From Cornus controversa (Eukaryota; Streptophyta; Magnoliopsida; Cornales; Cornaceae), in assembly GCA_026545225.1 (NCBI GenBank), contig CM048846.1, positions 82,973,270 to 83,037,269 on the forward strand: DNA of 64,000 nt, written 5' to 3'. Both the position numbers and the translations under genes were made by a program. The notes below the pieces were generated by a model. It saw nothing but the letters and a program-made list of their open reading frames with translations. It did not search any database and was not told where the DNA came from. Positions 49,544 to 62,348 of this stretch are shown piece by piece (the first letter of the stretch is position 1; every line of letters begins with the position of its first letter).

Positions 49544-52500
49544 CTTCTCTCTGCTTTTCTTTTTGTGAAGTTGTGACCCAAATAATTTTTGTGACCCGTT
49601 TTGTCTCGTGGGTTGTGAATCCGAATTTAGCTGCGCCACATTCGTCGGAGCTTCTTCCAGTACCTTTACTAGTGGCATGCTAGAAATCATCAGTGCTTCA
49701 CTAATCATCTTCTTTGGTCGCGAATCATCCTTTCTGATTGCCTCTCTAATCATACTTACTCTCAGAGGGAAAGGCAAGATTGCCTTTTCAATTATTTTCA
49801 GTCAGACCAGACCCGCGTCACATCAAACTGGGTAAACCCGACCCGACACAGATCAGACCGGTTTAAACAAAAAAAAAAGAAAGCTTCATGGCCCTGCATC
49901 TATGGAACGCTCTGAGGTATCTCAACCTATCACTATTATTCTCGATGGGCCTAATTACTCTTCATGGGCTCCGACTATGAAAAGCTTCTTGAAGGGTCGT
50001 AAGCTTTGACGTCTTATCACTGGTACGATTATTGGACCCAAGAAAGAAGAATCTGAAGCCAACGATAAATATGCAGAACCACTAGATGATTGGCATAGCA
50101 AAAATCATCAAGTTATCACATAGTTCCGTAATACCTCAATTTCATCTATTGTCCTCCAATTTGGTTATTTGGATACTGCCAAAGTGGTCTGGGAGTTTCT
50201 CTTCAGAACATGTACACCACTACTAATCAGGCTCATCAATTTTAACTCTAGAGGACTCTTCATTGTACTCTTCAGAAGCATGGTCAATCTATCCATATCT
50301 TTCTCTCTGAAATGTATTCTGTTTGGGATCAGTTAACTCTTTCAGAACTTACATGGGATTGTTCTATGGATACCCAGAAGTTCACTACTTATAGAGATCA
50401 GCAAAGGCTGATAACATTTCTCATGGCTCTCACTGATAAATTTGAATCCATTCGGGCCTCTCTTCTACATAGACATCCACTTCCCACTATAGAAAGTGTT
50501 GTCTCTGAGCTTCTATCAGAGGAAACTCGTCTTGGTACTCTTCAATCTCAGAATCTCCCATCACAGACCACTGATACAGTTCTTACTACACCCTACCACA
50601 GGGTCAGTCAATCCTCGTCTAAGTCTTCTTCTCAGCTTGGTTGTACTTACTGTCATGATCTTCGTCATGCCCTTCTGAACTGCCTTATTAGAGTTTGCAA
50701 ATTTTGTCACAAGAAAGGACCCGGTCATTATCAGAGAGATTGTTTCAAGTATCTTTACAAAATCACCTCCTGTAATGCTAAACCTATGTCTAGTCACTCA
50801 TTTGTCATGGCTGTTACAACTGAATGATCTTCTTTGCCAGATTCCACATCATCTGTCTCTACCAACGATCTAATGGATCTGCTCCAACAACTCCCCTCCA
50901 CTTCTGGCACTCACTCTACTACTATGTCTGTTACTTTAGGTAACTCTTCTTGATTTTTTTATTCTGCCTGTTGTAATCACATGACTTCTTATTCCACAAT
51001 CTTCACCTCCCAAAATTCTACAACTCGCACCCCTTTTATTACCACCGCTGATGGATCTCATATGAAAGTAAATCATACAGGAAAAGTATCCACCCCCAGT
51101 GTCACACTCTCTAAGACCTTTCACATACCTAAACTTACTCTTAATCTTATCTCAGTTGGTCAAATATGTGAACTTGGACTTAATGTTCTTTTTTCTTCTT
51201 CTGGCTGTTCTGTACAGGATCCTCAAACAGGATAGATCCTTAGAATAGGCTGTAAAGTTAGAAGACTATTTGAGCTAATCAATCTTCATCTTCCTTCTCA
51301 TCATTCTTCTATTGCTACCTCCACCTTTACAACTCGTTCTTTCAACCTTTGGCATTCAAGACTAGGGCATGTTTCTGTTAGGCGCTTTCGCTCTTTAGTG
51401 ATCACTGGTCTATTAAGGTCTGTCAAAAATGATGATGTCACTTGTTTGCATTGTCAACTTGGAAAATAACCAGCTTTATCCTTTCATAAAAGTGACTCTG
51501 TTTCAACTGCTCCTTTCGATTTAGTCTATTATGATGTTTGGGACCTTCTCCTCATTCCATAATGCGGGGGTCAAAATATTTTGTCATTTTCATAGATGAT
51601 TATTCTCGATTTACCTGACTTTACTTAATGAATAATCGCTCTGAGTTACCTCAACTTTATTATGATTTTGCCAACACGGTCAAAACACAATTTTCAAGAT
51701 CTATAAAAAATTTTCATGCCGATAATGCCATGGAATACAAGGAAACCAAAATTTTCAAGTTTCTTCGCCAACATGGCACTGTTTCTCATTCTTCTTGTCC
51801 TGACACTTCTCAACAAAATAAGAAAGTTGAATGTAAACACAAAAATATCTTGGATACTGTTCGCACTTTTCTTATTTTCAGTTCATGTCCTGGAAAATTC
51901 TGAGGGGGAAGCAACTCTTACTGCTATTTATACCATCAATCGTGTTCCCATGCCTATCCTCCAAAATCAATCTCCTTATGAGCGTCTATATGGTGTGACC
52001 CTTTCTTACAATCTTCTCAAGGTTTTTGGTTGTGTGCTTGTTTTGTCCTACTTTAAATTTATGAATGCACCAAGTTAGAACCTTGTGCTCGTCTTTGCTA
52101 TTTCTTAGGCTATGGGATTGAGCACAAGGGTTTTCGTTGTTGGGATCTCATCTCTAAACGATTACGTATCTCTCGTCATGTCATCTTTTGGGAACATAAG
52201 ATGTTCTCATCTGCCTCTAAGTTTCACATCTCTTCTCCATCTATATCGTTCTTCTTTAGTGATCCCAATGTTGATCTCTCTCTTTCTAACACAAACATCG
52301 ACCACCCACTAGCCGCAGGTTAACTATCAGCTTCACCAAATACTCTTCCTATCTCTCTAGATCTTCCACTTCCCTTTGAGCTCCCACATATGGTCTCTCA
52401 TGATGGGTCTGCTCCTACTGATGATCCTGTTACTGAATCCTCTACATTTGATATCCTTCCCACTGAGCCATCTGATGGTACTTGTTATTCATATCGGGTA

Positions 52501-52781
52501 AGAACCACACCATGTTGCCTTCGTGACTATCATTGCTTCTCTACTATTTTATCTCATCATGAATCTCAATCTTATTGAGAATGTAGTTCTGATCCTCATT
52601 GGCAACAAGCTATGACAGATGAATTACATGCTCTCGACCAATCTCATACATGGGACATGGTTGATCTACCTTCTGGAAAAATTATTGTTGGCTGTAAATG
52701 GGTCTACAAAATTAAGACTCATTTTGATGTCTCTGTGGAACGATACAAAGCTCGTCTGGTTACTAAAGGTTATACACAGGA
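49544..52781 (+). mobile_element. Copia B: 5' part of a chimeric Copia element
   Basis: A second Copia family with broken reading frames. Gag starts near 49902 (MERSEVSQPITIILDGPNYS, then FLKGRKL and a stop); the 50312-50827 frame holds the rest of gag with knuckle CKFCHKKGPGHYQRDC. Protease/GAG-pre-integrase: HIPKLTLNLISVGQIC (about 51130) and LWHSRLGHVSVRRF (about 51350). Integrase: FHADNAMEYKETKIF (about 51715). RT begins WKQA-like HWQQAMTDELHALDQSHTWD (about 52600) and runs to RYKARLVTKGYTQE, where it stops at 52781. No 5' LTR was recognised. Confidence 0.8.
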
Positions 52782-54906
52782 ATAAGTATTGCAGCAGATG
52801 CATCTAAAACACGCCTGAAGCGTGGGAGACCCATTGGTGCAAAAGATACTGTTCCTCGAAAAAGAAAAGTACAAGAGAAAGTAGATAAAGAAGATGGCAC
52901 TCCTGAAGAGGCCATACTTACAAAGGGAGCAATAATAGCCCCTGAAGAAATGATAGCCCTTGATGAGGTACAAAAAGAGGTAGTCGTACCTGAAAATGAT
53001 GAGATATCAATAAATTATGCAAAAAGATGGAATAGAAATGAAGTTCTTGTTGACAACGTATTCTCTTTTGCAGTTGCTCTTGATATTGCAAGAGATAATG
53101 AGGATCCAGAACCTCAATATGTCGACGAATGTCGACGCAGAAATGATTGGCCAAAATGGAAAGCGATAATACAGGCAGAATTAAATTCACTAGCAAAACG
53201 TGAAGTATTTGGACCGATAATCCAGACACCTGAAGGTGTCAAGCCTGTAGGGTACAAATGGGTATTTGTACGAAAAAGAAATGAGAAAAATGAAATTATG
53301 AGATACAAAGCCCGCTTAGTGGCACAAGATTTCTCACAGAGGCCTGATATTGATTATGAGGAGACATATTCTCCGGTAATGAATGCAATTACATTTCGAT
53401 TCCTGATTAATTTGGCAGTCATAGAAAAGCTAAATATGCATCTAATGGACGTGGTTACAACATATTTATATGGATCACTTGATAGTGATCTTTATATGAA
53501 AATTCCTAAAGAATTTCAAATGCCTGAAGCAATCGCTTCAAAACCACGGTCTATGTACTCAATCAAGTTACAACGATCGTTGTATGGATTAAAGTAGTCT
53601 GGACGCATGTGGTACAATCGCCTTAGCGAGTACTTACTAAAAGAAGGATATTTAAATAATCCAATTTGTCCATGCGTTTTCATTAAAAAATCAGGATCTA
53701 GATTTGCAATTATAGCAGTATATGTTGATGATTTAAACCTCGTGGGAACTCCTGACGAGCTCATCGCGATTGCTGATTATTTAAAGAAAGAATTCGAAAT
53801 GAAAGATCTTGAAAAAATAAAATTTTGCCTCGAATTACAAATTGAGCATTTACCAAGTGAAATTCTTATCCATCAGTCAACATATACAGAAAAAGTTCTA
53901 AAGCGATTCTATATGGATAAAGCTCATCTATTAAGTTCTCCAATGGTTGTTCGATCGATTGATGTGAAGAAAGATCCATTTCGTCCTCGAGAAGATAATG
54001 AAGAATTGCTTGGTCCTGAAATTTCATTTCTGAGTGCTATTGGTGCACTGATGTACCTTACAAATTGCACACGACCGGACATAACTTTTCTAGTCAACTT
54101 ATTGGCACGGTACAATTCTGCACCAACCCGCAGACATTGGAATGGTGTCAAGCATATAATGAGATATCTTCGTGGGACCACTGATATGAGATTATTTTAT
54201 TCAAATAAATTAAAATCCTAGTTAGTTGAATATGCAGATGCAGGTTATCTTTCTGATCCATATAAAACTCGATCACAAATAGGATATGTATTTACTTGTG
54301 GTGACACTGCTATATCATGGAGATTCATGAAACAGACAATGACAGCAACCTCTTCAAATCATTCTGAAATACTCGCAATTCATGAAGCGAGCCGAGAATG
54401 TGTCTGGCTAAGATCTATGGTAACACATATTTGAGAAAACTGTGGACTCTCCTCAATAAATAATATCCCAACAATATTATATGAAGATAATACTGCATGT
54501 CTTGCGCAAATCAAAGGAGGCTATATCAAAGGAGACAGAACCAAACATATCTCACCAAAATCCTTTTATACTCACGAGTTACAGAAAAATGGTGATATTG
54601 ATGTTCAGCAAATTCGTTCGTGTGATAATTTGGCAGACCTGTTCACTAAAGCTTTGCCTACCACAACATTCAAGAAATTGGTTCTCAATATTGGGATGCG
54701 GCAACTCAAAGATTTTTCATGCTGATGAGGGAGAGAATTTGTTTGAAAAGGTATTAGCATACTACACTCTTTTTCTTTCGATCAGGTTTTATCCCACTGA
54801 ATTTTTCTGACAAGGTTTTCATAAGGCTGTTCTTGTTTATGCAATACCATTTGTTTTAAGACACAAGAATTTTATACTCTTTATAGAGTCGTGAACCCCA
54901 AGAGAG
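52782..54906 (+). mobile_element. Copia A-related 3' part of the chimeric element (RT-RNase H)
   Basis: Collinear with Copia A from 46924 on, starting exactly at ATAAGTATTGCAGCAG. Open frames 52950-53597 and 53607-54221 are separated by a TAG (53596) replacing the Gln codon of GLKQSGRMWY; further breaks follow (TAG near 54220, TGA near 54434). It retains the ~100-bp linker (VQKEVVVPENDEISINYAKR) that Copia A lacks, and the YVDD motif near 53720. The end reads LADLFTKALPTTTFKKLV and stops near 54723. Confidence 0.85.
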
Positions 54907-55040
54907 TGTTGCAAATTGATTGGAATTCTCTCCCTCTCTCACATGGGTTACCCACTTGCATGATATTTTCTATTCTATATCCAAAGAAGCTAAAGATATT
55001 ATTATAATTGTTCAATATTTTATATACTACTATCACAACA
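54907..55040 (+). repeat. Possible short or decayed 3' LTR of the chimeric element
   Basis: Begins TGTTGCAAATTG after the purine-rich CCCCAAGAGAG and ends ACTACTATCACAACA, resembling the ends of the Copia A LTR (TGTTACAA ... CTATTACAACA). At 134 bp it is much shorter than 367-382 bp, so probably deleted inside. Confidence 0.45.
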
Positions 55041-55353
55041 ACATGCAATAAATTAGAATTATATGGATATATGTAATAGTCAACTTGGCCCAGGCCGGTG
55101 CATTAGGTGGCTCCGGAAGCATACGATATGTCATTATATATATAATCTTTTACAATTGAAGTGCAAACGCCAAAATAGGCCCATAATATTTTATATACTA
55201 CTATCACAACAACATGCAATAAATTAGAATTATATGGATATATGTAATAGTCAACTTGGCCCAGGCCGGTGATTAGGTGGCTCCGAAGCATATGATATAT
55301 CATTATATATATAATCTTTTACAATTGACGTGCAAACGCCAAAATACGCCCAT
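55014..55353 (+). repeat. Tandem duplication of a 171-bp unit
   Basis: 55014-55184 and 55185-55353 are nearly identical (AATATTTTATATACTACTAT to CGCCAAAATAsGCCCAT). The unit includes the last 27 bp of the LTR-like block, so the duplication postdates the chimeric insertion. Confidence 0.9.
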
Positions 55354-56540
55354 ACTTAAAATTTGGTCGTCTATCTTTCTCTCTGAGTCTCCCTCATTAT
55401 ACGTAGAGACAAACCACCTGCAAGTCTCGCTTTCTCTACCTTTCTCACCCTCGCTTTCTCTACCTTTCTCTCTCGCGAATCGAGAAATTCTCTCTCCCTC
55501 TCTTTCTCTCAAACCTAAGCCCATGTTCTGAAAGCCCATCTATATATCTATATATATATTAACCACTCCATTGTCTACATCCTAAGTCCCAACTCACGAC
55601 TGCCGATCTGTATTTTGTGTTTGCTCTCTCTCTCTCTTGGCATGGGAGGATGGTGACGATGGCTTTGGGGAGATCGGAGCAGTGGCTTTGACGAGATCGG
55701 AGATTTTTCAGGTATTTCTACTTTTTTATGATTTTGTATGAAATTTCTTTTGATGGAAATTTAGTTTTAGACAGATATGTGCATTGTGCATGTGTGTGTA
55801 ATATGTGTATGATAGATCTGTGCATGTGTGTGTTTTGTGTGTGTAATATCTGTATCTCAATACGAGTTTTGAGCCGAGTTCGAATAGCTCGTGAAACAAA
55901 CTAAGCCGAGCCGGAACACTTGAGGTTGGAGCTCAATTCGAGCTCGAACACCCTCCTACACTGTCCAGTCGAGCCGAGCTCAAACATGCCACTCGGCTAG
56001 GTTCGATTCCAGTCTAATTGACTTGTAGTTCGATTGCAGTCCTAATTGACTTGTATTCGAATATATTGAATAATAATTCCACTTACAATCAATCATGTGA
56101 CGTGACGTTACTGTTGCAACAAATAATTTGTCTTGATCTATCTTAAAATAACTCTCCAATTTCATTTATCTTCTTTCATTTACCAACAACTCAACTAAAA
56201 GGTGTTATAATTTTCACTAGAATAATGATGGTTGAGTTCAAATATAATTTAAAGACTAATAGTTATGTGGGTCAAGTTTGCTTCGTGTGTTTGTGTTTGT
56301 GTTTATGTTTTGAGTTTCTATTTTTGTCTGAACAACTCTTTTTGCTAGGAGTGTTTTTTTTAGTAATTGTAACACATCTCTTAAAGAAAATGTGATTTTT
56401 AAGTTGTTTTTTTATTTTTTATTTTATTTTATTTTATGTTAGAATACCAATATTGGTCCAAAATTTTAAAACATTGGGAAAACAAAAACAAAACACAGCA
56501 TCATTCTATTATTCAATTCAATTCGGCTGACCAATTCTTG
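55354..56540. other. Upstream region of the dioxygenase gene
   Basis: Pyrimidine-rich CTTTCTCTACCTTTCTC repeats (55370-55510), then noncoding sequence with CGAGCCGAGCTCrAAC words (55860-56000), typical of a plant dispersed repeat fragment. No gene recognised. The promoter of the dioxygenase should be within the right half. Confidence 0.4.
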
Positions 56541-56625
56541 TTTTTTTAACCAGGAAACAAGAAAGGGGGATAAAGAGTTGAACGACTTCCGGAGACACTC
56601 TACCATTGAGCTAGCTGCCATCCTC
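56535..56625 (-). repeat. tRNA-like (SINE-type) fragment just upstream of the dioxygenase ATG
   Basis: On the minus strand 56613-56603 reads TAGCTCAATGG, an A-box match, and 56584-56575 CGTTCAACTC, a partial B box, but only 18 bases apart. Too short and unpaired for a tRNA. Confidence 0.3.
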
Positions 56626-56662
56626 ACTGACGAATTCGACTTTTCTATCATTCTATGTTGCA

Positions 56663-56906
56663 ATGGAGACTAAAGAGGTCAGGATAAGGGACTTAGGTGG
56701 TTCACTCACCGTTGATAATGTGCAAGCACTTGCTTCCAAGAACCCCAAGGACATTCCCAACCGCTATATTCGGCCGGAGGTTGAGCTTGATGAAGTTTCC
56801 ATCGACGAGTCTCTACAAATTCCGGTCATCGACATGAGCAAACTCTCTGGTGACAATGATGAATTAGCAAAACTTCATCATGCATGCAAAGACTGGGGTT
56901 TCTTTC

Positions 56907-56959
<53 letters not shown>

Positions 56960-57582
56960 ACTTTTGTTCACAATCCATTAGCCCAATGCTTCTTAATCAG
57001 TCAATTAGATATTGAATCACACCCTTTTGTTTTCCCTAAAACTTAAAATTCTTATGAGACACTTAACTGTGTTGGCAAAACAGTTGATCAATCATGGAGT
57101 ATCAGAAGCAATTGAGGAAATGAAAATGGTCACTGAGGAGTTTTTTAAGCTGCCTTTTGAAGAGAAAATGGCCTATGCAAAGCCACCAAACAGTATGGAA
57201 GGATATGGACAAGCCTTTGTTGTGTCTGAAGATCAAAAGCTTGACTGGGGTGACATGTTCTTCCTTTTACTCCTACCAATCTCCCAAAGGAATATGAGCT
57301 TCTGGCCTAAAACTCCCACTTCTTTCAGGTAAACATTTTAAAACTCTTAACAAACTTTTAGTTTTTCAAAGACCTAGAGTTTTATCTTTACCTATTCTTT
57401 TATTAAACTCTTGGACATGTGAACATTAATTCCAAACTTCATAATAGAGCATTAATCACCTAATAAACACTTAAATGAAATTAGGGGCTGAATTTCTAAC
57501 AAACAAATCATACTATAATTGCATCCAAAATATAATGAAATTTTGTTCGAAATTCATTGCATGATGAAGTTTTTTCTACATG

Positions 57583-57629
<47 letters not shown>

Positions 57630-58655
57630 CAGATCAACCTTGGAGAATTACTCGTCAGAGCTGAACAAAGTATCAATCAGGCTTTTCAACTTGATGGGTA
57701 AAAACCTTGGGATCGACCACGAGAAATTCTCAAGCATGTTTGAGGATTGCATACAAGGAATAAGAATGAACTACTATCCACCTTGTGTGCATGCAAATAA
57801 CGTTATGGGTCTCACACCACATTCGGACGCAACGGGACTGACCTTGCTGGTTCAACTCAATGAAGTTCAAGGACTGCAGATCAAGAAAAACTCAAAATGG
57901 GTACCAGTTAAACCTGTTCATGGTTCGATGATCGTCAACATTGGCGATGTTATAGAGGTAATTAGACCATAATACAGGAACTCTATGTTGCATGCATTAC
58001 AAGGAAGCAAAGGGTTCATGTTGTTCATCTTTTTCATTGAAAATTACAAAAAACAGTTGGACCAGTAAACTAAACCAAACTGGCTGGTCAGTTTAGTCTG
58101 ATTTTTTAACGGTTTGATTCGGTTCCAGTTCCAAAAACATGGAACCAATTAAACATAAACGATTCAATTCTGATTCAAAATCCTATAGGACCAAATCCAA
58201 CACCGTGATATAACACATGATGAAATATTTTATATATTTCATTTTAGCCCAAAACAATATAATTGAACCAAATCATATAATCTAACCAAACCGTTCCCTC
58301 CAATTTTTATTGGTTCTAAAATACTTTCTAAAATACTCTTAAACCTGTTCAATCCAAACCATGTGCGCACACCCTAATATTGAACACTTTTATCTTGATT
58401 TGAGTGCAGATAATGAGCAATGGTGAATACAGTAGCATTGAGCACAGAGCCATTGTGAACTCAGAGAAAGAACGTCTTTCGATTGCTGCATTTCACAGTC
58501 CAAACATGAGGGCCATGGTTGGTCCATTGCCAGATCTCGTGAAGGAGAGTGGACCAAATTACAAGACATTGAGCAATGAGGAGTTTGTGAGATTGATGAT
58601 AAGCAGCAAACTTGATGGTAAAAGCCTATTGAATCATATGAAAGTTAGGCAGTGA
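56663..58655 (+). CDS. SRG1-like 2-oxoglutarate/Fe(II)-dependent dioxygenase
   Basis: Soluble plant 2OG-dioxygenase of the DOXC class, closest in pattern to SRG1 and codeine/thebaine O-demethylase-like proteins; substrate cannot be told from sequence. Exons: 56663-56908, 57084-57328, 57633-57957, 58410-58655; all GT-AG, in phase, 353 residues, the usual length. The N-terminal DIOX_N part includes IPVIDMSKLSG, WGFFQLINHGV and FFKLPFEEKMAYA; the core has MNYYPPC, GLTPHSDATGL with iron ligands His227 and Asp229, and SIEHRAIVN with His284, followed by R294-L-S296 for 2-oxoglutarate. All catalytic residues are present. Intron 1 opens straight into a (TA)24-like run after the donor, and intron 2 ends with (TA)n before TTTCAG. 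Its 3' flank is cut by the TOM2A duplicate 57 bp after the stop, so its polyadenylation signal may be borrowed. Confidence 0.93.
56909..56957 (+). repeat. (TA)n microsatellite at the donor of dioxygenase intron 1
   Basis: The donor GTATATAT is itself the first part of the run, about 48 bp of pure TA. Confidence 0.95.
57585..57627 (+). repeat. (TA)n microsatellite before the acceptor of dioxygenase intron 2
   Basis: About 43 bp of AT dinucleotides ending directly at TTTCAG, leaving no ordinary polypyrimidine tract. Confidence 0.95.
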
Positions 58656-61243
58656 CAGGAAAATGTGCTTGACTAGCCAAGAATTTAATCTGCCATACTT
58701 GTTCAACTTGATTCTCCATGTGTTTATCGGCAGCATAGCTTCACGATCTGCGTGACAAATTGCTTCAAATCATGCACTTTAAATAATATTAACTTTTTCG
58801 GTAAGATGTTTTCACTTGATTATGTCATGCTTGCTTTTTTAATTTCTGATCCACTTATGAAGATCACTTAATTTGTATCATTCCTGATTTTTGTGTGATT
58901 TTATTTATTTATTCCAAGGAAGTTTAAAAAAAATTCTCATGCTTCACTTTTGATTTTGCTATGTTGAATTCTGACTTCATTTGCAACTTTTTCCCAATTT
59001 ATCTTCCAGTTCTCAGTTCTTTGTTGCTCTAATTAGATTCTGAATGTGTCAATTTGATAATAAACTGCACATGCAGGATGCAAACTTAAAATTTTCTGGC
59101 TGTCTTACACAGGTTGTATTCTTTTGTGAAGGAAAAAAAAAGGTTGTATTCTTTTTGCTGAATTTTGAAAAATGGGATTTGATAGTTGACAGGATTTGGA
59201 AACTAATGAAATGAAAATAATGTAATTTGTAATTCCTTTGTTCTTCTGAGTCAAGTTCTTAGGTGCAAGTCTTTCTCAGGAAGTTGAAACTTGAAGTTGT
59301 CTGCCAGAAAGCCCAAAGTTCCATTGTTGCAGAATTTGTCCATGGACACATAAATTTGCTGTTTGCTCATCTAAATCACTTAATTAACAGCTAAATAATT
59401 ATGTAGCCCATTCAGGGATGAAAATGGACTGTTTGTCTTCTGTCTTTTTTTTCCTCTTGTCTGGTCTATTGAAGATCTAAAACTGGGAGAAGATAATTGA
59501 TTACCAAAATGAGAGTGCTTCTTTTTTGATAAGGCAATAAAGAAATTTTATTAATATGAACCACAAATTCATACAATCAGTTTCTACAGCTCTTCTCACC
59601 CTTAAAGGAAGAGCGTCTAAGTTATTACAACTGCAACCATTCTCTAATGCCTCCCTTGCCAAGTTGTGAGCTGCCATTTTAGCATTCTGTCTGATATGCT
59701 CTACCTTCACCTCCTCAAAAAGAGCTAACATCCTGGTAATATATTGAATAATGATTGAGATAGATGTTAGCATGCCCTGTCATAGCACCAATCACCAACT
59801 TAGCATTATTTTCAAAGATGACTTTCTGCAAGATCCATTCAATCACACACTGAACAGCCGACAGCTGAGCAAAGGATTAGTGCTTCAGCATACATCTTCA
59901 AGATTTTGCAAATATTTCATTTCAGCATGAAGAGCACTACCAGAAGAGTCTCTCACAATAATTCGTCCCCTTGCTTTATCGGTTTTCTTGTTAAAGGATG
60001 CATCCACATTTACCTTGCATCATCCATTATCTGGGTTTTCTACTGCATTACCACAGGTTCTCTGTTATCATCCCTCCTATTGCTCTACTCCAATTCTGTT
60101 TCCTTCAAAACATTCCAATATTCATGAAATTGTGATATAGAGTATAATATTTTTCTTTCTTTTAATTCTGTATAACTGCTGAAGAAGATGGCAGATTTAT
60201 CAAAATTCACTTCTTGCCCAGATGTCACTTCATACTATTGTGACAATCCTTTCAATCTACGCACCTCATCACTAGTTGCCTTGCAAAACAGTAGAGAGTC
60301 AACCGCAAAAAGATGTGTAATCTCTGGAGCTCTTCTTCATATTTTAACATCTGAAATCCAACCTGTAGCACTTGCATTTTCCAATGCCCTTGATAAACCT
60401 TATGCACATATTAAGAAAAGATGATGAGATAATGGATTTTATCACTATCAGAAAGGAGCAAACATAAGAGAGTTTAAAATTTGGGCTTATTCCAGCAGCT
60501 TATTGTTGTGGTCTCTTGAATTGGGTTACCCATGATTTTTATCAATTCTCTGTTATACTAACATTGAATCCAAATGATCTCAAACTTTCATCATAGGCTT
60601 GAAATTAGTCAGACTATGAATTACTAATATGTAGATTTGTGAGGGAGAGAGATCTACTGGACATCTGCTCTTATCATTCAGCATGTTGCAGTAATCTTCC
60701 AGACGAGGGAGTCCCACGGGTTCGTTAAATCCCGTGATCTGGGATGGTATTCTCAAATGTTGTAGGTCGATTGAGTCCAGCGGTATTTTAACCTAAATAA
60801 GATTTCAAAATCTCCAGATCTTTGGAATCGTGTATTCCTATCCCTGAAATTTCGTGCAAAAAACACAACCTTAAAGAAATTAAGAAATTTGATTCTTGAT
60901 TGTCGTATCTGAAGATTTCCCATTCCTCTCAGAAATCTTTGCAAGCTCTTACTGTATTTGTTGCACGATGATGCTTTTTGCTTTACCCGTATCCTTGATG
61001 CAGATTTCTGTCTGGTGGTTCCCTGCCTGTTTATGCACAATTGAGTTGCCATACAATAGGTCATATTAGTCACTAAATCCAATGGATGCCAAGTATTTCA
61101 CACACACACATGTATGTATGCTGCATCTTCTGCATGGCTTTCTTCATGTTGCATGTTCCCTCTCTCTCTCTCTCTCTGTGGATCTGTTTCTATATATTGA
61201 TATATTGATATTCTTTTGTATCTCTTTTCTGGATATAAACCAG

Positions 61244-61351
61244 TATGGGCTTGAAACTGCCGAGTTTACATACAACCCTTCCGAGACAAACAGGTTGCAA
61301 GCAGCAGCACAGCCGGCAGAAGAAAGTAGTAGTCGATGCAGCATCATGTGA
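61244..61351 (+). pseudogene. Duplicate of TOM2A terminal exon (CaaX exon)
   Basis: 108 bp, preceded by the same ATAAACCAG acceptor. It differs from 42341-42448 by two substitutions: GAT to GAA (Asp to Glu in YGLETAEF) and a silent GCT to GCC. The frame, stop and CSIM end are intact. Exons 1-5 are not duplicated in the window, so on its own it cannot make a tetraspanin; it may be an alternative last exon or simply a gene fragment. Confidence 0.9.
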
Positions 61352-61754
61352 TGATCATCTGAGTTATGCTCAAATTTGAAAGTGGCTCAGTTCTGGAATC
61401 TGATTTTTATTCTACAGGTGTTAGAAACATTGTATTTTCAGATAACAATTTCTTTCCTTTTTGACAAGCTTGTGTACGAAACATGTCTTTCAGGATCTCC
61501 CTACTCATTGGTCTCTTCTCAAATTGACATTGTTTCTACCATTAAATCCATTGCCATATATGGTGTGAAAAATTGTATGCTACATTCGGGTTTTTCATGG
61601 AGCTGACAATGAGTTACAGATTTTGTATGAAGCTGTGAGTTGCATTTGGCTGGCTTAAAACAAGGAAATCAAAAGTTTCATGGTTTAATTGAGTTTGTGA
61701 GATATGTTGTTCATGTGATGAGATTTTGAGTTATACATGGTTAAATTGAGTTTG

Positions 61755-61761
<7 letters not shown>

Positions 61762-61802
<41 letters not shown>
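61762..61802 (+). repeat. (TA)n microsatellite in copy 2
   Basis: About 40 bp; the corresponding tract in copy 1 (42852-42872) is about half as long. Confidence 0.95.
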
Positions 61803-61805
<3 letters not shown>

Positions 61806-62348
61806 TAACAGAGTGAGTAATTAAAATGCTGGGGTGAATTTTGTTGTTAATTGGTTATTTCAGTTTCTGTTGATATGAAATTTATTTTGTTTTATACCAT
61901 TTCATTATGTTGGTTAGCTATCAGTTATGTTGAGTCTCCCTTAGATCTCTTCTATAATTATACTAATATGCAAGTTGCAATATATGTATTTGCAAACCTG
62001 TTTTGAGTCAGCTATAAAGCATGCCTAATTCCATTATTTATTCATTTAGTTTTTGTTTTTTTCACAAGAAATGAGAACCATATGAAAGAAGAAAAACTAG
62101 GCGAGTTTTTTTTATCTTGCTTCTACCTAATTCCATTATTTATTCATTTAGCTTTTGTTTTTCTCACAAGGAAGGAGAACCAAATGAAAGAAGAAAAACA
62201 AGGCGAGTTTTTTATCTTGCTTCTGGTAGATTCCTGGTTTCTTTATTCTCTATTTAATTATTTGATTTTATTTTTTGTCAAATCAGTCCTGGAATTGAAT
62301 TTGCTAGTTGGGAAACATGACACTATAATAAATGTGAAATTTTTTGAT

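Noticed and set aside
56535..56625. tRNA gene on the minus strand
   Set aside because: A-box-like sequence is present but the B box is too close and no acceptor, anticodon or T stem forms.
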